DNA of 64,000 bases from Sordaria brevicollis. Its lineage: Eukaryota; Ascomycota; Sordariomycetes; Sordariales; Sordariaceae. Positions 22,869-33,776 of this stretch are shown here, in pieces. Where the stretch lies: positions 1,116,001 to 1,180,000 of the forward strand of contig JAUTDP010000002.1 in assembly GCA_033439795.1 (NCBI GenBank), read 5' to 3'. The translations under genes were made by a program, and so were the position numbers. The notes below the pieces were generated by a model. That model saw only the letters and a program-made list of their open reading frames with translations, did not search any database and was not told where the DNA came from. Within the stretch, counting starts at the first letter, position 1, and the number at the start of each line of letters is the position of its first letter.

Positions 22869-25718
22869 ATGGAGGCCTTCCTAAGACGACAAAATCCTAG
22901 GCAATTTCAGGGGCAGCGGAAACTGGTTCCCGATCAACTGAGGAAGACAACCAATGACCTTTTCCACCACTACCGAAGAGGGCAAGCGGGAGGGCCCCCA
23001 CCTGGTATAACGCTGGCCGACCAGCGATACAATTTGAAGGTCTTTCCAAGGGTGGTTCAAGACGAGACCTTTCCCGCGAAGCCGAACGAGGGGTTATTAA
23101 GCTATAAAGATTGGTATCAAGTTCAAGACGACATCGATGCTCATTTTATCAAGAACAGACCGGAAGAGCACAAAAAAAGGAAGGAAAAGAAAGAAGCGGT
23201 TGCGCAGCAAAAGGCTTTGCAGGGTTGGAGAGAGGCCAAGTCGCTGACCGGGTTCATGTACCTCAGGAAGGGAACAGGCCTGCACTTTGTCAAGGTCCTC
23301 GGGGCAGGCGGCATGGGCCTCCTCTCGGTGTATGTCAGCTACGACAGGAACGGGACCAAACGGTTCTGGACGGTCAAGAGGGATAAGCCAGGCAATCGGG
23401 ATGTGGCCGCGGAAAAGAAGATGACATCGGTGAGTGCTTCCATCTGGTGACTTGTGGTGTATCGTTTGGACGTGTACTAACCCGTGGCATGACAACCAGC
23501 ACTTTCTCCGCGCACCTCACATCATTCAGATCCTCAACCCAGACGTTGACTTGGTGGAGGATGACGAGGACGAGACAAATGACGAGACAAAGGACGAGAA
23601 AAAAGACGAGAAAGAGGACGAGACGATGGAAGACGCAGATGACGACACTTCGCCGTCGAAGCGGCCGGCCAAACAACGAAAATTGGAGCACAACCAAGCT
23701 CAAGTCCGGAAGGCGAGTCGCGATCACCGGAACACCCAATTCCTCGCGTCCATTGCGAGGAAAGCGGGCACAGTTCACCTTTATCCTCCTACGCAGCAGC
23801 CTTCAAGCCAGCCTGCACCTCCGCCACCGCCTCCGCCTCCACCTAAGGTCGGCCCTACCAAGCTAGCAGATGATTTTCCCGACACCATGATAATGGAGTA
23901 CCTACCGAGGGGCAGTCTTCTCGACTGGTTCAGAAAGTTGGGAAAGATGCAATACGAGGGGAAGACAGATTTGAAGATTCCCAACCGAGTTTTGTGGGAT
24001 ATGATGGCTTGCTGTACGTCTATTTCCTGTAGCCGCCAACATCCATGGGGTTGAAATACTGACGATTCTCGTTATCTACAGTCTTGAAGATGTGCATTGC
24101 CATCGAGTACCACCCCGTGATACTAGTTGAGGATAAGAGTGACAGCTATTTTATCCCGGAGAGACTTCCAAGAAAACCCACCGCAGAACTTGGAAGCAAC
24201 ATAGTTCACTTTGACATTGATGCAAATAATGGTAGGCAACATACCTTTTCAATCTTTGTGATTGTGTGAAGGAAGAAAATTGAAATACTGACGGCGCCAC
24301 TGTGAACGCTCAGTATTGATCGGAGATTTTGATTGGGAAAAGACCGATGGCAAGGTCGATCCGAACCATCCTTTATACGACAGAACCACCGACGCGCACG
24401 ACAAGACACCCATATTTAAGCTGATTGACTTTGGGCTTGCCGAACCAATGGCGCCCAAGAGTAAAAACCGCGCTGACCCGTAAGTTAACATAACCCTCTT
24501 TTGAAGATTGCTTTGGAGGCGAGGGTGGGAGGAGACTAGGTTGCTTTATCGAGGTCTATCCACACCTGATGATGCTGACTCCTCTTGGTCATTATATAGG
24601 ATGCGTAACTGGGGTATGCGCAGAGTTGGTAAACAGGGTTCCTTTATGCCAGTAAGTAGTTTATGTTCGCTTGCTTTCCAAAGTCATAGACTCTCGAGTT
24701 GTACTATGCTAACGTACTTTTTGTCCTCCTCAGGAACAATTTACCAGAGAATGGAATTACATTGTGGATGCGGCCGATGCCCAACAGCCGTCGACGGCAG
24801 GACAATACAGCTGGAAGTCCAACCTCTGGCAATTCGCATTGGTGAGTTTCACCCCCAACCCTCACCCCCTTTCTTTTACTCTCTCCCCCTCCTCTCCTCT
24901 CCCCTCCCATCCCCAATGCCCCCCCTACCTAACACTAACCCTTCTACCCCAAACAGTTAATGCACATAGCCATAACCCTCAGCTTCCACCCCCACTACGC
25001 CATCCACGCCCTCCGACAAGGCAAACTCTACAACGGGGCCCCCTCCAATTTGCCGGATTGGATGCAACCCAAAGGTGACTATGCGACCTACGGGATGCAC
25101 CTGCTCGACTCGAAATACGACCACGTCTCCATCCGGCTGCGCCACCTCGTTGCCCGTTGCTTATGCGAGCGTCCGGCCGACAGGCCGGACTTTGAAGAGA
25201 TCAAGGAGGAGATTGTTTGGGCATACAACCACGATACGCCCGAGGAAAAGGAGAAGGCGAGGCAGTGGTGCAGAGAGCATTTTGAGCGGCCGCCGATGCC
25301 GACGGTGCCGGAGTGGACTAGGGTTGAGGCGGTATGTCATTTTTTTTCTTTCTTTTTTTCATTCGTTGGTTTTTAATTGCTCGCCTTTTTTGGTCTTGAG
25401 AGAACTGCATTGAACAAGTTACTGACTGGGATTCTTTTGGGGGGCATGTAGTGGACGAAGCAAAATGCTATTGTACCGTTTGATGAGTATGAGAGACACC
25501 TCGAATCGCTTAAGAAGCAACAGAATCAGCAGACTCAGCCGAATACTGGTAACACTCCGCCGAAGCCCGGTAACACTCCATCGAAGCCTGGTAACACTCC
25601 ACCGAAGCCCAGTAACACTCCGCCGAAGAAGACCGGTAAGACTCCGCCAAAGACTGGTAAGACTGCACCGAAGAAGCTCGGTAACACTCCGCCAAAGCCC
25701 GGTAACCCTCAACCTTGA
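22869..25718 (+). CDS. Divergent eukaryotic-type protein kinase with GNTPPKP tail
   Basis: Eight exons with GT-AG introns: 22869-23429, 23500-24013, 24082-24231, 24314-24479, 24600-24651, 24734-24841, 24957-25331, 25452-25718; phases agree throughout, giving 730 residues. Kinase landmarks: Gly loop GAGGMG (145-150), Lys170 in WTVKRD, a D/E/K-rich then Pro-rich insert (about 200-290), hinge-like MEYLPRGSLLDWF, catalytic loop HFDIDANN (His401, Asp403, Asn408), LIDFG (Asp447-Gly449). The catalytic-loop Lys is Asp here (HFDID for HRDLK), and the stretch between this loop and DFG is about 38 residues, longer than usual. After the C-lobe (RPADRPDFEEI) the last exon encodes about seven copies of a P(K/P)xGNTPPK unit. 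Key residues persist, so activity is possible; the substrate is unknown. Looks like a fungus-specific expanded kinase family. Confidence 0.85.
25540..25712 (+). repeat. Coding tandem repeat (GNTPPKP units)
   Basis: Units of about 24-30 bases with the core GGTAACACTCCGCCGAAG are repeated about seven times in the last kinase exon. Degenerate variants encode GKTPPKT and GNTPSKP. The repeat keeps the reading frame and gives a basic, Pro/Thr-rich C-terminal tail. Confidence 0.85.
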
Positions 25719-26229
25719 GGAGTTGGCGCTGCATAGAGAAGGAAGGCAAGGAAGGTAGAATGGATTAGGGGAAGGCTATATTGGTGCGCCATGGAGATGA
25801 AGGTTAGGCAAGGATCTGGTTGGGCATAGAAATGGTACATCCCGAGGAGTAGTATTCTCTAGGTAAAATTCCAATCAGGCTGGACAAATATCTTGTCTCT
25901 TGTTGTGTTTCAGATACTCTACTCTATCGCATAACATCCTCGAGTCAGTAGGCATTTCAGGATATGTTTGATCTTCACTACGCCCCTCCCCCTTTCGCCC
26001 CTTATTATTCCAGTCGTTTTCTTCTTCTTCTTCTCTGGACTCGGCTCAAAACCTTGCATCATGGAACGAATGGTGAAACTTTGACTATACACACAACTGC
26101 CTTGCCCCTTTAACAGAGTCTTCAATTTTTTCCACCTCTTCACTTCGTCCTCATACCCCTGCAACCCCTCACTCAACCACTCATGAGTCGAGTTACAACT
26201 TACAAGGAACGGGCAAACTACCACCCGAC
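25719..26229. other. Convergent 3' flanks
   Basis: Non-coding sequence lies between the stop of the kinase gene (plus) and the stop of the next gene (minus), presumably both 3' untranslated regions. Confidence 0.6.
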
Positions 26230-27533
26230 CTAAGCAGAAGCCTCACCAAACTTTTCCAGAACCTTGTACCGGACCGTCTGCAACTCGGGGTTGACGGTCG
26301 TTACCGTGTGGGAGGGGACTTCGTGCTAATTTCGCTCCTTTTTTGTTAGCTGTCCATCCAACAGTCACAGACCACAAAATCTACTGAGACCACCTAGCCC
26401 AACAGAAACAAACAAGGAAAAGCAGGAGAGAGGGAGGAAGAGAACAGCATACCACAGCCAAATACGTCTTGATACCAGTCCCATCCCCACCCGGCACAGG
26501 GCCGATGAACTTGAGCAGCGTCGAGCGAACGGGGTTGGGTCCGGTCCATCCCTTGCGGGAGTAGTCGAGGATGGCGGAGGGGTGGGCGCCGGGGATGTCG
26601 GACCCGGGGAGGTCGGAGGAGTCGAGGGGGATGAGGAGGGTGTCTGTTTGTTGGGGGGTGTCTGTGATGGTTGTTGTTAGTTCGTGGTTTTGTGAGCTCT
26701 TTAGACTCGCCGGTGATCCCATCCCTGCTGCATCGCGCCCAGTTCTTTCTTCATCGTCCACCATCACCACATGGTGCTCCCGTTTTACGCGGTCTCCTCT
26801 TTCCTGCCCATCTCGCTTCCTCATCTTGTTCATGACTACCAACATGATTGTTTTTCCAATCCCCTTAATCGGCCAACGTTTTCTACCTGCTTAGAGGTAC
26901 CCTTCCACCCCATCTTCCCGCATCAAAAAACTCATCCCATATCCCGCCCCTTTTCCCGTTTCTTCCACTTCTTCCCTCCCACACCGGTTCCGAACCCCCC
27001 CCCCCCCCCCATTATCGCAAGGCAAAAAAGGAAATAAACCTACCCTCCTTACCCTTCGCGGCCATCTCACCCACAACCTCCCAAAACCCCATCTCCCACC
27101 TCGCCACCTCCATCGCATTCCCCTTCTTCTTTTTCTTTTCCTCCCCAGTAGCCCCCTCCCCTTCCTTCACCTCCCCATCAACAGCAGGCAACATCTCATG
27201 TTCCAAATCCACTTTATACAACCCTGACTCCTCGCCCATCCCCTTCTCCACATCCTCGAGGGGGTACATGGCTAGGTACTGCCATTTTGTGTCCTTCGGG
27301 TATGTCACCTCACTAGCTGTGGAAGATAAAGAGGGGGAGGACGGGTTAAACCCGGCGCGATGGAAGCGGGTGGCAGACACAAACCCGGAGGAGGCGCCGA
27401 TGGATAAAATGTCGGGGATGTGGATTTGGTTGTACCAGGTGTTGAAGGCGGAGTGGGAGGTGGTGAAGGAGGGGTGGGTGGGGAGGGCGAAGATTAGGAG
27501 GTAGCCTTTTATGGGGCTGCCGGTGGAAGACAT
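26230..27533 (-). CDS. EthD/dimeric alpha-beta-barrel-like protein
   Basis: Three exons: 27533-27044, 26661-26453 and 26325-26230. Donors are GTAGGT and GTATGC; the first acceptor follows a GAACTAACAAC branch and ends CATCACAG; the last acceptor is AATTAG. Phases agree and give 264 residues. The N-terminus KGYLLIFALP followed by NTWYNQIHIPDILSIGASSGFVSATRF resembles the W-Y-x-E-x-H-x-P-x-(L/I)-L pattern of EthD and related dimeric alpha-beta-barrel proteins, often small-molecule-modifying or of unknown role. An acidic-Lys insert (EGEGATGEEKKKKKGN) precedes WEMGFWEVVGE. The C-terminus ends TVRYKVLEKFGEASA. No signal or TM segment is seen. The fold assignment is by pattern only. Confidence 0.65.
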
Positions 27534-28353
27534 TGTGAAAGTTTTGTTTTTTTTGCGGGGGAGGATAAAGAGATTGGGGATTTGGTGGTTGGACTGGTGG
27601 TGATGTGATGGGTTAAAGATAATGATGTTGATGTTTTCGTTGAAGTCAATAGATGTCTGATGAGGTTTTCATTGAGAGGAGGAGTGGAGATGATATGATT
27701 GATGAGGTGGCAGTGTGGAGCAGTCAGAAAACGAAGGCGGTCATTGATGCCGCTGGCGTCAAGGACCAGGACAAGGGGAACTGCGACCGGCCATCTCGGC
27801 AGATGGATTAGTAAGAGCTTGAAGAAGCGCTATATAAAGGGCGGTTTGTATGACATGAGATAAGATAACTGAGGTACTTAACTCGTCAGCTTAGTGTATT
27901 ATCACCAGATCGGGCCCATTGCTTACGCCGCAAATTGAAGACATCCGGACCCCGACCTCCGCTCTGGCCCGGCGCAAGCACGGCGGAAAGTGGGGCCGTG
28001 TTCCGGGATCCTGCCGCTGAAATGTGGGGTGACCCGGCAATGGTCCGTCCGGCGCTGAACACCCACAATGGTATCCAAGCCACCCCAGGAACGACACAAA
28101 AGACAATCGCAAATGACATTGTAGATGAAGAGACAAAAGTGTAATGCAATAATTCATGATTCATTAGGTATCATCCCTTCATCTCGCCATGCGCAACACT
28201 ACGCGCATGATCTACCGATGTATGTAGGTAGCCTAGCGAAAGCGATCCCGTCGCCTTTCACCAGCTTGCTCTTCCCATAATCCAACTTTCATCCCATTAT
28301 ATCGATCGCGTATCCCTTCGATTGCGCAAATTCCAAAAAAATGCATCCGATGC
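27534..28353. other. Intergenic region, no gene seen
   Basis: Sequence upstream of the EthD-like gene and downstream of the small mitochondrial gene. A 92-codon minus-strand frame (27886-28164) begins with a hydrophobic stretch, but no splice or family evidence supports it. Confidence 0.45.
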
Positions 28354-28742
28354 TTACTGACTAGCACCCATAGGCTCCGTCTTCTCGCCCTTCTTGTAAA
28401 GCATGTACCCTCCGGCGCCAAGGACGGCAACGGCGGTGATTGTGCCGGCTCTCCTGTATTTCACCACTTGTCAGCTTTGCTCTTCTATCTTCATATCTCT
28501 TTCCATCCAGGTTTTGATCCACCCAAGTCTTGTGGTATTTTGCTGAAGTTTGCGGCGAAGGGAACGCACACATTATAACGGTTATGCCTAGTAGCGGGCT
28601 CAGAACCCTGGACACCACCGAGCTCGTCGCCGTTGGAGGAGACGGAGCGGATCTGGTTGAAGGCGACGCGAGTAGAGGGAGCGATGGCGCGGCGCGCGGC
28701 GACGGGGCGAAGGGTGGAGGTGGTGAGTCTGATGGCGGACAT
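28354..28742 (-). CDS. Small mitochondrial membrane protein
   Basis: Two exons, 28742-28570 and 28453-28354, encode 90 residues. The intron has a GTGCGT donor, an AGCTGACAAG branch site and a TACAG acceptor. The N-terminus MSAIRLTTSTLRPVAARRA is a typical Arg/Ser-rich mitochondrial presequence. A single hydrophobic segment TITAVAVLGAGGYMLY (about residues 60-75) follows, then a basic KKGEKTEP tail. This plan fits small inner-membrane proteins of mitochondria. I do not recognise the family. The short size and one intron explain why only part of it shows as an open frame. Confidence 0.6.
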
Positions 28743-29377
28743 TTTGAGTATTTGGGTTGTGTCTATCGTTTTAGGTAGGTGTATGTATAGTTGGTTTGAG
28801 ATTTATCGTTCGAGGTTTGTTGGTATTTCTTGAGATGCAAGTCGTTTTCTTTGTTGTTGATGTTGATGTTGATGGATGAATTGGTCTGGAACTTCCTTCG
28901 TCAAAGACAAACCGTTCCCATGCGTGCACTTTATAACCATTTCTTCCAACACGCGATGGATCAATTGGGGTCAATGATGTTCATTGACGGTCCCGCTGGT
29001 GGCGATGGTGCATCTCCGCATTCTGTTGTCGCCCCACTTATCCTTGTTATTCCATTGGTTGGATTGGGACAAAACGCTGGGGTAAGCGGTTGGCCAGGAA
29101 CGATGACATCATGTAACTGGAGCGACCGACATGCGACACTGCCTCGACCGCCTGCCTTAGCAACCTGAGACTTTGGCTGCCAGGTCCATCGGGATGAAGC
29201 AATTGCATGTCCATCTTCTGAGTTCATCGGGCTCACCGGTTGAAAGGCTCACGGACTTGTCTACGATATTCGGATGAAGTCGGGCAGCCGCACCGTCGCA
29301 CCGCCGAGTGCTGGAACGGCCATGTTGATCTACTTGTAGTAGGACAACGTTCCACAGTCAACGACTTTTCCCCTTTC
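28743..29377. other. Region between small mitochondrial gene and Harbinger element
   Basis: Balanced-composition sequence with a GATGTTGATGTT microrepeat near 28858-28875. Open frames are short and overlapping. No gene is supported; it is likely promoter of the small gene and unique sequence up to the transposon insertion point. Confidence 0.45.
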
Positions 29378-29423
29378 GGGCCTGATCTTTTTCAGGCTGC
29401 AGCAGTCGGCAGTCTGGATTTTT
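29378..29423 (+). repeat. Left terminal inverted repeat of the Harbinger-like element
   Basis: 46 bases starting GGGCCTGATC. This copy keeps TGCAGCAG where the right copy has TGTAGTAG, so the left end is the less mutated one. Confidence 0.9.
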
Positions 29424-29899
29424 CCTTGGAAATGTCGTGCCAAACTGAATTTCCGAGTCGACTAAACCACTTTTAATAGTAGTTTTACGGGTCTTTAATT
29501 TCACTACCCTCGGATTACTAAAATCGTATCTACAATTTTATACCTCTTTAAATAAGGGTGTTTGGGTACTACAAATTTCTGTAAATAGTTTAAATTTTGC
29601 CGTTTTTTAGCGGTTAGATTATTAAAATCGACTAAGAAATTTTGCTACAATCTAAATGTAGTAATTAATATGGTAATCTAATTAGTATACGTATACGTGC
29701 TTTACACTACTATTTATACGACCTTAATATAAATAATTATAATAATTACTATAGCGATATACGCGAAATATTAACGTAATCGAATTTCTTTCGTATATAT
29801 TACATCGCTAACCGTACGTATAGTATTAGGGAGGAACCGGTTATATTAGAAGGTATATTATAGTATATTTATTAACGTTAGAAGGCTTATTAATGATTT

Positions 29900-31000
29900 A
29901 TACTACGGGTTAATTAAATAATTTTATAACGAATTTAGAATAGATTAATTAACTTTTAATAAATTGGTAAAATAATTAAAATTTTATATTGGATTAATAA
30001 ATTCGCGCTACTAAACGGTTAAATAGAAGGTTATAGTTACGTTATATATTTTTACCTAAAGAGTTTCTTAAAAGTCCGTTTCGTACCGCTTTTAAATTAG
30101 TTAAAGCGGGGTTAATAAAATTATAAAAATTATGCTTAATAAGCTTAACGTCCTTTATAAAGCGTATATACGCTTACTAGAGGACGATTAAATTAATTTA
30201 AAATATAAATTAGATTTAAGGTTTAATACCTTTAATAATTGTATTGGTGCTATCGATGGGATTTATATCCCAACGTTTATTAGAAACGAGTATAAGATCC
30301 GCTAATTTGATTATAATAGCGAAATTATATAGAACGTTTTTATTATAGTAAAATTTAACCTCTCTTTTAATTACGTATTCGCTAACGTAAAAGGCTCGAT
30401 TAACGACGTTTTATTATATTCGTAAGCGTTTAATCGGTCTTTTTGTATATTGTATAATCGATATTATTTCGCTAATATTAGTTTTACTACGCGGCGGGGT
30501 ATAGTACTTCCTTTCCTTAATATTAAATATTATTTCGAAGATTAAAAAAATTCGAAAAAAAAGCTAAAGATTAGTAAAGAATTATATAATTTATACTATA
30601 CGAAATTAAAATTTATCGTAAAACGGGCGTTTAATATTATTAAAAAGAAATAGAGGATAATTAGAAAAATAAAGTTCGAATATAACGTTTATTTCCAAAC
30701 GTAAATTATATATATAGTAATAATATTATACAATTTTTTAATCGCGTATATAGGAAAGGATACCCCGCCGTTAATTAAAGAAGACGAGAAAAATCTTAAT
30801 AAGGCGCGCGCGCGCGCAGCGAGGATAGTAGGTAATAAAAACTCGTATCGTATTCACTTCGTCGTATTGAATTTAATATAGAAATACTATAAGGATTATT
30901 TACGTCGTAAAGGTATTAAAATCAATGTTAATAATAATAATAATAATAAAAATAATAAAGAAAGGAATATAAATAAAGATTTCGATAATATAAATTAATA
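29900..31000 (+). pseudogene. Harbinger-type DDE transposase relic
   Basis: Fragments in one main frame resemble DDE_Tnp_4: NNCIGAIDGIYIP near 30235, FNYVFANVKGSINDVLLYS near 30370, and RRGIVLPFLNIKYYFED near 30495 where a GxxLPF..RY.. block is expected. In-frame stops at positions that would be Trp or Gln codons before C-to-T change indicate RIP. No function remains. Confidence 0.75.
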
Positions 31001-31249
31001 AAGGGTAGAGGGGAGAGGAGGAGAAAAATAGATAAATTTAAGTAAATAAAATAATTTTAATAAAAAATGAAAAAAAATAGCATATATATAAATAAATTAG
31101 ATAATCGAAAAGTCGTATATTTATAATAAAAATCGAAAAATCGTATATTTGTAAAATAAATCGAAAAATCGAATATATATAAAAAAAATCGAAAATAATT
31201 CAAATAAATAAAATAATTTTATTATTTTATCTAATAACTTTATATATTC

Positions 31250-31290
31250 CCCCTCACTCTCCCTCCCTCTCCCTCCCTCTCCCTCCTTCT
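31250..31290. repeat. CCCTCCCTCT microsatellite
   Basis: Short tandem CCCTCCCTCT units in the otherwise AT-rich interior of the Harbinger-like element, between its two ORF relics. Confidence 0.8.
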
Positions 31291-31299
31291 ATATTATTT

Positions 31300-32400
31300 A
31301 TCCTTCTACTTTTGTATATATAATTATTTAACGTTAGTACTATAACCGTTATATACGATTACCTTTATTAAGCGCCTTTTTAATTAATCTATTACTATAA
31401 TTAATTCCTCCCTATCAAATTTATTACTAAAGCGCTTTATAATATCCTTAATTATAGCCTTTACGTCGGCCGCGCTTAATAACCCCGCTAATAAACCTAC
31501 TACGCTTATTATCGATTCGCCTAATTTATTGCGAAGCGCGCGGGGAGTCTTCTTTACCCTAATAAATACTAAATTAAATATATTATTACCAAATAGGGTA
31601 CGGTCAAGATTATTCTTACGGTTTCTCTTCTATATTAATATTTCGCAACGAATAAATATAATTAGTATACTAAAATTAACCCCGCGGTTATCCTCTTTTT
31701 TATTAAAATCGTCGCTAATTTATAAATTCCGATTAAAATTATTTTTATCCTCCTTATTTTGCTACGATTTTTTAACCTCCCGGATATAATACCCCGCGGC
31801 CTTTTCCCGCTAAAAGATATCTTTATATACTTTCTTCTCCCTAAGAGGGGTCGATTGTAATTAATTATAATTTTTATATTTAATATTATTATAGGCTAAG
31901 AACGTATTCTATAATATTACGTTTGCATTAGGTAAATTAATTTTTTAGTCGTACGTAACGCTAATAGTAGCTATTAGGGTTTTCTAAATACGAAACCGGC
32001 CTTTTTTAATATTGTATTTAAATTTTATTACTTTAGCGGTCTAAAAGTAATTATATTTAGGGTAAATTTCCTAGTACTTTTTAAGTATAAAATTCTATAC
32101 TTCTTTATAATTGTGCTTATTTTTATTAGAAAATAGGTTTTTACCTTTTACCTCCTAAAACTACTTTATAATTTAATTAATTATTTTACGAATATAAATT
32201 ATAATAAATAGTTAAATAATTATTAATTTCTTTTTACGAAGCTAATTAAATTAACCGGGTTATTTCCTCTACCTCTTTTTTATTACGATTATTAGTTGGG
32301 AGGATTAAGTAAACTATTAAATAGATAATTAACTACTTTATTAGGATAATTAAAAAAGTTAAGTCGACGAATTCGGTTAATAAAATAACGGAACGTTATT
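31300..32400 (-). pseudogene. Second ORF relic of the Harbinger-like element
   Basis: The minus strand keeps protein-like stretches with scattered stops, for example NIIFNLVF..KKTPRALRNKLGESIISVVGLL at its downstream part (described in pieces; near 31580-31460) and a KYNIKKGRFRI segment near 32010. The position convergent to the transposase and the basic/aromatic composition fit the Myb/SANT-like DNA-binding ORF of PIF/Harbinger elements. This assignment is by context. Confidence 0.5.
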
Positions 32401-33051
32401 ATTAATTAATTAATTTATACTAAATTTACTATTATTAACGGTTCCTCTCAAATAAAAATTAATAAAATTATTAATAATAATAGGTTAGTTATATAGTTAG
32501 TTATTAAATTAGTTATCGAATTAATTATCGAATTGGGTATATATAAGTACGACCGTTATAAGTATTAAAGTAGCTAATTTAATTATACCGCCGTTAATAC
32601 CCTAACCTAATAAAAGTTTAGAAAGTTAAATAGAAGTAAACTCATTATAGGGAGGTTATTAATAAAAAGGTTCGTTTAAACTTTCCCCCCCCTTATTAAT
32701 ATTAAATTTTAGGGACTTAAGTCTAATAAAGTACTCTTCGATAATTATACGCCGAATTATAGCCGGTCTAATTAATAAATCGATTATATTTTCGATAGGG
32801 ATATTCGCCTTTATAATATTATTATTATCGATATAGTAGTTTTGCTAATAGAATAAACCGATTCTATAATAATAATAATAGGATTACGAAATTTATAAAT
32901 TTATACCGAGGTACGTAGTCCAACTCGAAGGCGGTAAACCGGATGCCAATAAGCTAACCATCTACGTACTAATGCAGTGTACGGGCCTCATATGCGGTAC
33001 TAGTCCTACACGACCTACCCAACCCCCAGTCGAGACCTATCGAAATGTATA

Positions 33052-33097
33052 GAAAACCCAGACTGCCGACTACTACAGCCTGAAAAAGATCAGGCCC
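33052..33097 (-). repeat. Right terminal inverted repeat of the Harbinger-like element
   Basis: Reverse complement of the left end at 43 of 46 positions. Two of the three differences are C to T in a CpA context, the RIP signature. Confidence 0.9.
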
Positions 33098-33776
33098 TTC
33101 CCGGTAAAATACCATATGCTTCTCAGTTCTTGTCTATTCAATCTTCCGACCCATCTCTAACTGACCCGGTATGCCATCATAGACCATCATCGTTGGACCT
33201 TCCCTATCCCTCCCGCGACAATTTCCCCAGTTTATCTCCTTTTCCATGGTGGATAAAGGCCATGATAAACTCCATCTTTCCGGTACCAAAACTCCTTTTT
33301 TTTCCCCTGCCCCTCCTGCAACCGTTGTTGGCATCGTCTTCAACGGACTATTTGCCATGTCATGCTTGCCTGTACCACCGCCCGGGCCCCCGGCAAGCAC
33401 ATCCCGAACTTCGGATGAGATGACCACCGCCCCAGGTACCAGCGCGCCTTCCCAGGATAGCCCAGGTCTTAATCACCTTATAAGCGCCGTCAACTATCCA
33501 GTGCAGCAACAACGGGCCGGCCTTTGGCTGTGGCTCCATGGCGAAGTAGTAACGGCCCCAATTGTATGAAAACATTACCGGGTGTGCTGGTAACCTGCCC
33601 GAGGTACAGTTTTCGTACGTTGCCGACTCGAGGTTTGAGGCCCGTTCCGCAAGCTCGACAGGGCGATTGAGCATTTTTGCTGTTGCGTAATTGGTAGGGG
33701 AGTTGGTAGGTATCCCCGAACTTGACTTTTTTGGCTTTTTGTTTCGTGTTTTCGTTGTTTGCTTGGGCAAGGCGAT
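33098..33776. other. 3' flank between Harbinger element and DUF6594 gene
   Basis: Unique sequence with balanced composition. A minus-strand frame (33360-33770) is just the read-through downstream of the DUF6594 stop in another frame. No gene is supported. Confidence 0.5.

Larger units (their letters stand above)
29378..33097 (+). mobile_element. Complete PIF/Harbinger-like DNA transposon, RIP-mutated inside
   Basis: The ends are inverted: GGGCCTGATCTTTTTCAGGC starts at 29378 and its complement ends at 33097, with 43 of 46 positions matching. Both sides carry TTC (29375-29377 and 33098-33100), a 3-bp target duplication. Inside, the plus strand at about 30230-30990 keeps NNCIGAIDGIYIP, then a VFIIVKFNLSFNYVFANVKGSIND block. 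These match the DDE_Tnp_4/HARBI1-type transposase signatures NCIGAIDGT and the region around the second catalytic Asp. A second coding remnant lies on the minus strand (about 32.1 to 31.3 kb), consistent with the second, DNA-binding ORF of Harbinger elements. Stops throughout show it is dead. Confidence 0.85.

Noticed and set aside
27886..28164. 92-codon minus-strand frame with a hydrophobic start
   Set aside because: A second overlapping frame is equally open and there is no family or splice evidence.
30920..30990. AATAATAAT-type array that might suggest a CRISPR or satellite
   Set aside because: Simple trinucleotide run coding Asn in the dead transposase; no spacer structure.
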